Positions 58,305-64,000 of a stretch of 64,000 nt of DNA are shown here, piece by piece. Below the pieces are notes generated by a model. It was not told the origin of the DNA and did no database searches. It was given only the letters and a program-made list of their open reading frames with translations. Every line of letters begins with the position of its first letter. Position 1 is the stretch's first letter. Made by a program: the position numbers and the translations under genes. The stretch is from VAXT01 sp038040395 (GTDB lineage: Bacteria > Actinomycetota > Thermoleophilia > Gaiellales > Gaiellaceae): NCBI GenBank assembly GCA_038040395.1, contig JBBPIJ010000003.1, forward strand, positions 186,001-250,000, read 5' to 3'.

Positions 58305-58412
58305 CGGGAGGCTCCTCGATCGTCCCGCCCCGCGCCGCGGTCGAAGCAGAGGAGCCCTCATGCGCTCGTCGAACCCGCAGGGTGAGACACAAGCTCCTCC
58401 TCTCCCCTGACA

Positions 58413-58446
58413 ACGGCGGCGGTTTTTACCGCCGCCGTATTTTTGA
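58413..58446 (+). terminator. Strong intrinsic terminator
   Basis: ACGGCGGCGGT-tttt-ACCGCCGCCGT is a perfect 11-bp stem, followed by ATTTTT. It stands 77 bp before selD and ends whatever transcript crosses the spacer; an attenuator role for selD is possible. Confidence 0.85.
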
Positions 58447-58522
58447 GCGTGTTTTGGGGAATATGTGTTTGCCCTGCACGTTGAGCGCTGTACAGTCCCC
58501 CGCTCCAACGAAGGAGGTGCCT

Positions 58523-59560
58523 GTGGATCTCGATGCCGCCAACGTCAAGCTGACCGATCTCGCCTCCTGCGGAGGTTGCGCCGCGAAGTACTCCGCCGCC
58601 CGTCTCGAACAGCTGCTCGCAGGGTTCGTTCCGGTGGAGGCTGAGAACCTGCTCGTCGGTCTCGGGACTCCGGACGACGCCGCCGTCTACCGCCTAGATG
58701 ACGAGCGCGCAATCATCTTCACGCTGGACTTCTTCCCGCCGATCGTCGACGACCCGGGTGACTACGGTTCGATCGCGGCCACGAACGCATTGAACGACGT
58801 CTTTGCAATGGGCGGCACACCGCTCCTCGCGCTCTCGATCGCCGCGTTCCCGGAAGAGCTGCCGATCGAGATGCTCGGCGCGATCTTCAGCGGCGCCGAC
58901 GAGACCGTGCGCAAGGCGGGGGCCATGCTCGTCGGCGGGCACACGATCCGGGATGCAGAGCCGAAGTACGGGCTCGCGGTGGTCGGGATGGTTCACCCAC
59001 AGGGCGTCTGGGCGAAATCGACCGCGCAACCGGGAGATGCGGTCTACGTGACGAAGCCGCTCGGGACGGGACTGATCATGACCGGCTACAAGCGGGGCCA
59101 GGCCGGCTCGCAGCAGCTCGAGCGGGCTGTCGGCTGGATGAAGACTCTGAACAAGGAGGCCGCCGCCGTTCTGCGCCCGGTGAAGGTGAACGCCGTTACC
59201 GACGTGACCGGCTTCGGCCTCTTCGGGCACACGTATGAGATGGCGGAACGGAGCGGCGTCCGCATCCGCCTCGAGTCCGAGCGCTTCCCTGCGATCGACG
59301 GCGCGCTCGACATCGCGCGGAAGGGCATCCGCACCAGTGGCGACCCGCGGAACCGCGATTTTGCCGGCCGGCATGTCACGCTCGACGGCGTGCCGGACAC
59401 GCTCGTCGTGCTCGGTTACGACCCGCAGACCGCGGGTGGGCTACTCGTCTCTCTCCCCGCCCAGCAGGGCCCGGTGATCGAGGCCGAGTTCACCGCACGC
59501 CACCTCTTCCTGCGCCGCATCGGCACGGTGGAAGAGGGCTCAGGCATCTACGTCGAATAG
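58523..59560 (+). CDS. selD: Selenide, water dikinase (selenophosphate synthetase)
   Basis: 345 residues from GTG 58523, 5 nt after AAGGAGG. Catalytic Cys19 and Lys22 in SCGGCAAK; then LDFFPPIVDDPGDYGSIAATNALNDVFAMGGTP with the metal-binding Asp residues, and MLVGGHTIRDAEPKYGLAVVG. It makes selenophosphate from selenide and ATP. The active residue is Cys, not selenocysteine. selA, selB and tRNA-Sec are not in the window, so use for selenocysteine or for tRNA selenouridine cannot be decided. Confidence 0.95.
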   Translation: MDLDAANVKLTDLASCGGCAAKYSAARLEQLLAGFVPVEAENLLVGLGTPDDAAVYRLDDERAIIFTLDFFPPIVDDPGDYGSIAATNALNDVFAMGGTPLLALSIAAFPEELPIEMLGAIFSGADETVRKAGAMLVGGHTIRDAEPKYGLAVVGMVHPQGVWAKSTAQPGDAVYVTKPLGTGLIMTGYKRGQAGSQQLERAVGWMKTLNKEAAAVLRPVKVNAVTDVTGFGLFGHTYEMAERSGVRIRLESERFPAIDGALDIARKGIRTSGDPRNRDFAGRHVTLDGVPDTLVVLGYDPQTAGGLLVSLPAQQGPVIEAEFTARHLFLRRIGTVEEGSGIYVE

Positions 59561-59568
59561 TCCTTCGC

Positions 59569-60096
59569 GTGAAGCGAGGAATGATCCACGGGCGGTTCCA
59601 ACCCTTCCACTTGGGGCACCTGGAGTACATGCGCGGGGCTTCGGAGCGCTGCGACGAGCTATGGGTCGGCATTACGAATCCCGACCCGGCCCGCGTGAAA
59701 CAGGAGGCCAGCGACCCCGCGCGGCACCTGCCGGAGTCGAACCCCTACACGTACAACGAGCGCCTGCTGATGGTGAAGGCTGCGGCTTCGGATCTCGGTC
59801 TCGGCCCGGAACGAGTTCACGTGATCCCGTTCCCGGTCAACGAGCCTGACCTGTGGAGCGCCTATGTGCCGGAGGGGGTCACCCAGTTCCTGCGGCTCTT
59901 CTCGGCGTGGGGGGGCGAGAAGCTCGAGCGGCTCCGCGAGGCGGGCTACGAGGTCGTGATCCTCGACGAGGGCGCCGAGAAGGAGCTCTCCGGCGTGGAC
60001 GTGCGCGAAGCGCTTCGCTCGGGAGCCGACTGGGAAGCGCTCGTCCCACCGGGAGTCGCGAGAGTCCTGCGCGAGCTCGACCGAGTCGCCGTCTAG
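59569..60096 (+). CDS. NadM-like nicotinamide-nucleotide adenylyltransferase
   Basis: 175 residues. Nucleotidyltransferase motif GRFQPFHLGHLEYMRGASERCDELWVGI (HxGH) and a C-terminal LSGVDVREALRSG in place of ISxTxxR. Archaeal NadM and bacterial relatives join NMN and ATP to NAD+; another adenylyl or cytidylyl acceptor is possible. GTG 59569 is used; ATG 59581 would still keep the motif. It lies 8 bp behind selD, so the two are co-transcribed. Confidence 0.85.
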   Translation: MKRGMIHGRFQPFHLGHLEYMRGASERCDELWVGITNPDPARVKQEASDPARHLPESNPYTYNERLLMVKAAASDLGLGPERVHVIPFPVNEPDLWSAYVPEGVTQFLRLFSAWGGEKLERLREAGYEVVILDEGAEKELSGVDVREALRSGADWEALVPPGVARVLRELDRVAV

Positions 60097-60167
60097 CTTC
60101 ACCGCTGCCCTCGGTGAGTTCCGGGCACCTCGACCGTGGCATGGGCGGGCCCGTCGAAGTGTTGTTC

Positions 60168-60239
60168 CTCGGCTTGCGTGCTTTTAGTCGCGGAAAGTGC
60201 GAAGCACTTTGCGCGAGTCCCGGGCCCGTGGCCCGGGAC
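60168..60239 (+). repeat. Double-hairpin ~70-bp repeat, copy B
   Basis: CGCGGAAAGTGC-gaa-GCACTTTGCGCG and CCCGGGCC-cgt-GGCCCGGG in a row, preceded by TTTTAGT. It lies between the NadM-like gene and the mutase gene and may end the selD transcript. Copy A is at 58232-58304 in the opposite orientation. Confidence 0.78.
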
Positions 60240-60256
60240 CATTTAGCCTCCGCGCG

Positions 60257-61543
60257 GTGTACCCGATCTTCGTCGTCCTCCTCGACGGGCTCGCCGACCG
60301 CGCGCACGAGTCGCTCGGCGGTCGGACCGCGAACGAGATCGCTGACACGCCGAACCTCGACCGGCTCGCGGCGAGCGGCTCGTGCGGGCTGATCCATGCC
60401 GTCGGGCCGGGCCGCGCCCCGTCCAGCGAGATCGCGCACTGGTCGATGCTCGGCTACGCACCCGAGGAGTTCCCCGGGCGGGCGGCCTTCGAGGCCCTCG
60501 GCGACGGGCAGGAGCTCGACCCCGGGCAGGTCTTCGCGTTCGCGGCGCTGCGACCCGCCGACCGGCGGCCGGACGGGCTCTGGCTCACCGGCCGGCCTCG
60601 TCGGAGCGGGGAGGACGAGGACGACGCGGCGGAGCTCGTCGCCGCCTGCGCCGAGCTCGAGATCGACGGTTTCCGATTCGCGTTGACCCACCTACGCCGC
60701 GGCGAGAGCGTGCTGCGGATCTTCCCGGGCGCTGACGATCGAGTCACCGACTCGGACGCGTTCTTCAGCGACCGTCATCCGGTGCTCCGGCCCCAGGCGC
60801 AGGTCCCGGAGGCCGAACGTACCGCCCGGGCTGCGGAAACCTGGACTCGGCAGACGCTGGAGATCCTCGCCGGGCATCCGGTCAACGAGCGCCGAGCCGA
60901 GCAGGGCCTCGCGGCGCTGAACGTAATCACGCTCAAGTGGTGGGGCCGGCCGCGTGCAGTGCCGAGCTTCCCGGAGCGCCACGGCCTGCACGGAAGCTTC
61001 CTCGGCGACTCACGGTTCCTGCTCGGGCTGGCCCGCGCGGTTGGGCTCGCGCCCCGGTACGTGCCTGAGGGAGACGATTCTCCCGCCGATCTACGCGCGC
61101 GGATCGACCAGGCAAAGGAGCTACTGGATGCCGGCGACACGTTCGTCTTCTCGCACTTGAAGGCGACCGACATGGCAGGGCATACGAAGGATCCGCAGAT
61201 CAAGAAGCGGACGATCGAGGCCCTGGACGCCGAGCTCGGCTCTCTCCCCACCGATCGCGCAATCGTCTGCGTCACCGGAGACCATGCGACCCCCACGTAT
61301 CCCGACGTGATCCACTCGGGCGATCCCGTGCCGTTTCTCGTCGCAGGGCCGGGCGTCCGGGCCGACACGGTCGAGCGCTTCGGGGAGCTCGACTGCGCAG
61401 CCGGGATCCTCGGCCGGCTCCGCGGGCCCGACATGATGCCCGTCCTCCTCAACGCGGCCGACCGCCCGCTCTTTCTGGGCTCCAGGCCAACCCCGTTCGC
61501 AGGTGCGGACGGCTATCCAGAATTGCTCGAACCCCTTCTCTAG
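60257..61543 (+). CDS. 2,3-bisphosphoglycerate-independent phosphoglycerate mutase, archaeal-type (ApgM-like)
   Basis: 428 residues of the alkaline-phosphatase superfamily. Metal-site motif FVVLLDGLADR at the start, TPNLDRLAASGSCGLI, the nucleophile region PSSEIAHWSMLGYAPEEFPGR, and late HLKATDMAGHTKDP, CVTGDHATPTYPDVIHSGDPVPF with the paired His/Asp ligands. ApgM members interconvert 3- and 2-phosphoglycerate; some relatives have other phosphate-transfer roles. The start is GTG 60257 (VYPIFVVLLDG), just after the repeat. It runs to 1 bp before the CtaA-like gene. Confidence 0.88.
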   Translation: MYPIFVVLLDGLADRAHESLGGRTANEIADTPNLDRLAASGSCGLIHAVGPGRAPSSEIAHWSMLGYAPEEFPGRAAFEALGDGQELDPGQVFAFAALRPADRRPDGLWLTGRPRRSGEDEDDAAELVAACAELEIDGFRFALTHLRRGESVLRIFPGADDRVTDSDAFFSDRHPVLRPQAQVPEAERTARAAETWTRQTLEILAGHPVNERRAEQGLAALNVITLKWWGRPRAVPSFPERHGLHGSFLGDSRFLLGLARAVGLAPRYVPEGDDSPADLRARIDQAKELLDAGDTFVFSHLKATDMAGHTKDPQIKKRTIEALDAELGSLPTDRAIVCVTGDHATPTYPDVIHSGDPVPFLVAGPGVRADTVERFGELDCAAGILGRLRGPDMMPVLLNAADRPLFLGSRPTPFAGADGYPELLEPLL

Positions 61544-61544
61544 A

Positions 61545-62492
61545 GTGGCCGAGGTGGAGGCCTCGACCGCACTCGCACGCTTCCGGAGCTTCGAGCTCTC
61601 ATCGACGCGCTTCCTTCAGTTCTCGGTCGCGAACGCAATCGGCCTGTGGCTGATCGTCGGCAGCGGCGCGGCCGTTCGCCTGACCGACTCGGGGCTGGGC
61701 TGCCGCCACTGGCCCGGCTGCGAGCGCGGACAACCGCTGCCCGAACGAGACATCCACGCCTTCGTGGAGTTCGGGAACCGGCTCGTCGGCGGCGTTGTGA
61801 TCACGCTCGCACTCGTCACCTGGCTGGCGGCGCTCAAGACGCCCGGCCTTCCGGGGTGGGCGCGTCGAGTCGCCATGCTCGTCTTCCTGGGTGCGCTCGC
61901 GCAGGCGCCGCTTGGCTATCTCACGGTCGCCAGCGACTTGCGCTGGCCGGTCGTGATGTCGCATCTCCTGCTCTCGATCGCGCTGCTCGCCGGGGCTGTC
62001 GTGCTCGTCGTCGAGGCGCTGGGCCTCCGCGATGGACGCTCTCCTCCGCTCGTCCCGCGCGAGCTGCGCCTGCTCGGCCTCGTCTTCACCGCTGCCGGCT
62101 TCGTGCTCATCGTCAGCGGCACGTTCGCAACCGCTGCGGGCCCACACTCGGGCGGCGGGGAGCACATCGATCGCTTCGGAGAGCTCGAGAGAACCGTGTA
62201 CCTCCATGGCGCAGTCGTGGGCCTCTTCCTCCTGTCCTTCCTGTTCGCGATCGGCTACCTCGCGGCCGTCCGTGACCGCTCGCCCGTTCTCTTCCGGGTC
62301 GGGATCGTCCTTCTCGGCTTGCTCCTCGTGCAGATGGCGATCGGCGAGGTCCAGTGGCGCACGAAGCTCCCCTGGGAGCTCGTTCTCGTGCATGTCCTGC
62401 TCGCTGCTGCAGTCTGGGCAGGCACGGTTGCGCTTGCCACGCTGTTCTTCCGGCCGCCTCGGTCGCTTGCTTCGAGTGAGCGCCTAAACTGA
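61545..62492 (+). CDS. ctaA: CtaA-like heme A synthase / COX15 family protein
   Basis: 315 residues, about eight membrane helices. Signature SGAAVRLTDSGLGCRHWPGC with the Cys pair in the first outer loop, then FVEFGNRLVGG, PVVMSHLLLSIALL (His), VYLHGAVVGLFLL (His) and LVLVHVLLAAAVW (His). CtaA oxidises heme O to heme A for cytochrome oxidase. The HR pair usual after the first Glu is GNR here, so one heme ligand may differ. GTG 61545 is the likely start; GTG 61554 also possible. Confidence 0.88.
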   Translation: MAEVEASTALARFRSFELSSTRFLQFSVANAIGLWLIVGSGAAVRLTDSGLGCRHWPGCERGQPLPERDIHAFVEFGNRLVGGVVITLALVTWLAALKTPGLPGWARRVAMLVFLGALAQAPLGYLTVASDLRWPVVMSHLLLSIALLAGAVVLVVEALGLRDGRSPPLVPRELRLLGLVFTAAGFVLIVSGTFATAAGPHSGGGEHIDRFGELERTVYLHGAVVGLFLLSFLFAIGYLAAVRDRSPVLFRVGIVLLGLLLVQMAIGEVQWRTKLPWELVLVHVLLAAAVWAGTVALATLFFRPPRSLASSERLN

Positions 62493-62496
62493 GCCA

Positions 62497-63390
62497 ATGA
62501 CCGACGAGCTCCAAATCTCGAGCCGCCCGGAGCTCGAGCGGCCGATCCTGATCGGTGCTTTCCGGGGTTGGAACGACGGCGGGCAGGGTGCCTCGCTCGC
62601 CACGGGCTACCTGGCGAAGCTCTGGGAGGCGGAGCGCTTCGCGGAGATCGACCCGGAGAACTTCTTCGACTTCCAGGCGACTCGCCCGCACGTCTCGCTG
62701 GATGAGGGCCTGACGCGAAAGATCGACTGGCCGGCGACGGTCTTCTACCACGCTCGCCCGCCGGGGTTCGACCGAGACGTCGTCCTGCTGCTCGGGATGG
62801 AGCCGAATCTCCGCTGGCGCACCTTCACCGACATGATCGTCGAGTTCCTGAACGAGCTCGGCGTCGAGCTCGTCGTCACGCTCGGCGCGCTTCTCGCGGA
62901 CGTCCCGCACACGAGGCCATGTCCCGTGACGGGCAGCGCCACCGACGAAGAGCTCGTGCAACGTCTGGGCCTTTCCGCTTCTCGCTACGAGGGGCCGACC
63001 GGGATCGTCGGCGTCCTCCACGAGGCTTGCCGGCAGGCCGGGATCTCGTCCGCGAGCCTCTGGGCCGCGGTCCCGCATTACGTGTCGCTGACTCCGAGCC
63101 CGAAGGCGGCGCTCGCCCTCAGTGACAGGCTGGCGGACGTGCTGGGCGCCAAGATCGACACATCCGAGCTCGCGGAAGCCTCGGAGAACTACTCGGAGCA
63201 GGTCTCGGAAGCGGTCGCCTCCGATCCGGACACGGCGGCGTACATCGAGGAGCTCGAGCAGCGTGCGGACACCCTTGCCGAGGAGGCCGACCTGCCTTCA
63301 GGGGACGCGCTCGCGGCGGAGCTCACGCGCTTCCTGCGCGAGCGCGAGCGCGACGACGACGATCAGCCGCCGTTCGCCAGCGGCCAGTAA
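62497..63390 (+). CDS. PAC2-family protein (proteasome-assembly-chaperone-like)
   Basis: 297 residues. Start PILIGAFRGWNDGGQGASLATGYL and LVVTLGALLADVPHTRPCPVTGSATDE, both typical of the PAC2 family (PF09754), which is related to proteasome assembly chaperones and common in actinobacteria. The C-terminal ~60 residues are a charged helix (EELEQRADTLAEEADLPS). Bacterial function is unproven. It begins 4 bp behind ctaA. Confidence 0.9.
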   Translation: MTDELQISSRPELERPILIGAFRGWNDGGQGASLATGYLAKLWEAERFAEIDPENFFDFQATRPHVSLDEGLTRKIDWPATVFYHARPPGFDRDVVLLLGMEPNLRWRTFTDMIVEFLNELGVELVVTLGALLADVPHTRPCPVTGSATDEELVQRLGLSASRYEGPTGIVGVLHEACRQAGISSASLWAAVPHYVSLTPSPKAALALSDRLADVLGAKIDTSELAEASENYSEQVSEAVASDPDTAAYIEELEQRADTLAEEADLPSGDALAAELTRFLRERERDDDDQPPFASGQ

Positions 63391-63400
63391 CCGGTTCCGG

Positions 63401-64000
63401 CTAACCGAACGTGAAGGCGTAGCCCCGAACGCCGGGGCCGAAGCGCAGCTCGAGCAGTCCGCTCGTCAGCGACCGAAGCCGCAGGAGCGTGTAGAGGCGG
63501 CTTCCCCCGACGTCCACGATCCGCCGAAGCCTTCCGTCCAGGAGGACTCTCACGGCGCCGTGTCCGCCGAGGACGAGGTGCACCTTCCGCGCGGTGAAGT
63601 TCAGGCGGAGCCGAGCTCGGGGGCCGGCGACGATCTCCTCCGGAGTCACCTTCCACGTCCCCGCATAGGCGAGCTCGGTCGGCCGCAAGGCTCGGTTCGG
63701 GAAGTGATACTGGCCGAACTGATCGGGCAGGATCGTCCTCTGCGCGAATCGCGCCAGGCGCTGGTAGCCGAGGTATGTCTCCGGCGTCAGGACCGTCTTC
63801 GGAGTCGGGTCCGAGAGCTTTGCCGCGACTGGAAGCGTCGTGGCGCTCTCCCCGAGCAGTGTGCGGATGCGCGTCTCCGTCGTGTCGTACTCGCCTTCAC
63901 CGAAGTGGTAGTAGCGGAGATGGCCCTGGCGGTCGACCAAGTATTTCGCCGGCCAGTACTGGTTCTGGTAGGCGTTCCACGTTCCGTAGTCGTTGTCGAG
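63401..64000 (-). CDS. DipZ-like thioredoxin-domain protein, C-terminal part (5' end outside the window)
   Basis: The frame is open to the window edge (~199 residues visible). It begins LDNDYGTWNAYQNQYWPAKYLVDRQGHLRYYHFGEGEYDTTE, the end of a thioredoxin-like domain as in DipZ/redoxin proteins, followed by a beta-rich C-terminal domain (TELAYAGTWKVTPEEIVAG.. RLNFTARKVHLVLGG..) usual for this family. The Cys-x-x-Cys site would lie beyond the edge. DipZ proteins join a CcdA-like membrane part to the thioredoxin; whether it is present cannot be seen. Convergent with the PAC2 gene, 10-bp gap. Confidence 0.85.
   Translation of the reverse strand, partial: LDNDYGTWNAYQNQYWPAKYLVDRQGHLRYYHFGEGEYDTTETRIRTLLGESATTLPVAAKLSDPTPKTVLTPETYLGYQRLARFAQRTILPDQFGQYHFPNRALRPTELAYAGTWKVTPEEIVAGPRARLRLNFTARKVHLVLGGHGAVRVLLDGRLRRIVDVGGSRLYTLLRLRSLTSGLLELRFGPGVRGYAFTFG

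Larger units (their letters stand above)
58105..58522. other. 418-bp spacer between peptide gene and selD
   Basis: Holds hairpins at 58126-58182, the double-hairpin repeat copy A (58232-58304), a GGCTCCTC/GAGGAGCC stem around 58308-58355 and a textbook terminator at 58413-58446. A possible 62-codon frame across it reads through the repeat and is not supported. selD is transcribed from somewhere behind the terminator; AAGGAGG at 58511-58517 is its ribosome binding site. Confidence 0.55.

Noticed and set aside
58222..58410. 62-codon frame in the selD spacer
   Set aside because: It reads through the double-hairpin repeat; the same residues (SRGKC.ALCASPGPVAR) appear at the other repeat copy, so the resemblance comes from the repeat, not from a gene.
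58105..58522. tRNA-Sec gene near selD
   Set aside because: No UCA anticodon arm with a long extra arm and matching acceptor could be folded on either strand.
1..64000. CRISPR arrays or prophage
   Set aside because: No regularly spaced short repeats, cas genes, integrase, terminase or structural genes were found; the only mobile signs are the tRNA repeats, the RAYT gene and small palindromic elements.

Overview
Organism. This is high-GC DNA with dense, often overlapping genes and many GTG/TTG starts. The content points to an actinobacterium: class III cyclase/AAA/TPR regulators, a SigR/RsrA-type pair with a GGAAT-N18-GTT promoter, PadR- and TetR-paired exporters, 11-nt TCACC-type PHO boxes and an XRE-TPR regulator. 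The protein flavour suggests the Thermoleophilia (Gaiella/Solirubrobacter side), but that is an inference. No rRNA, CRISPR array, integrase or phage structural gene was seen. One complete tRNA gene, tRNA-Arg(CCU), is present.

Layout. Positions 1-9250 look accessory. The 3' end of tRNA-Arg(CCU) (intact at 9152-9223) is repeated at 1789-1829 and 5386-5436. These copies frame a cyclase/ATPase/TPR regulator in one segment and an ECF sigma factor, its membrane partner and a vanadium haloperoxidase in the other, as expected of tandem integrations at a tRNA 3' end. 9250-16300 holds an ABC-2 exporter with a divergent PadR regulator and paired operators, then small enzymes (SixA, PhzF, LanC-like, GNAT, GFA, cupin). 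16370-19600 has a CytX-type permease under a TPP riboswitch, a MOT1-type transporter and a RAYT transposase next to a REP-like palindrome. 19626-29270 is UppP followed by a phosphate regulon: phoP/phoR, two pstS genes, pstCAB, phoU, a DUF47 protein and pit, with three PHO boxes. 29300-34000 holds HtrA, a YbdK-type ligase, an HMA protein, a triple-I9 secreted protein and the SigR/RsrA pair.

33940-40950 is a long minus-strand operon: amidohydrolase, three-subunit molybdenum hydroxylase, cyclophilin lipoprotein, lytic transglycosylase, MobA/MocA-like transferase and a LytR_C membrane protein. 40990-45490 (plus strand) has an M24 peptidase, acetyl-CoA synthetase and a MerR regulator. 45500-54180 is mostly minus strand: M16 peptidase, thioesterase, epimerase, NAD synthetase, SDR and acyl-CoA synthetase. 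54236-56265 is a DHA2 exporter with its TetR regulator. 56266-58122 holds a hairpin-rich intergenic block, an XRE-TPR regulator and, immediately after it, a 31-codon peptide gene. The rest has selD, a NadM-like nucleotidyltransferase, a phosphoglycerate mutase, a CtaA-like protein, a PAC2 protein and a truncated DipZ-like gene.

What stands out. (1) The XRE-TPR gene plus a signal-like peptide ending VSWWDGP has the layout of an RRNPP peptide-pheromone receptor/signal pair. (2) A 161-bp palindromic element occurs twice (28002-28162, 49082-49242), and two of its base pairs differ by compensatory changes. (3) The tRNA-Arg 3'-end repeats mark a probable integration tract. (4) A ~70-bp double-hairpin repeat flanks selD and the NadM-like gene in inverted orientation. 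(5) PHO boxes, a PadR double operator, a SigR-type promoter and a TPP riboswitch can be read directly, so several regulons here can be predicted.
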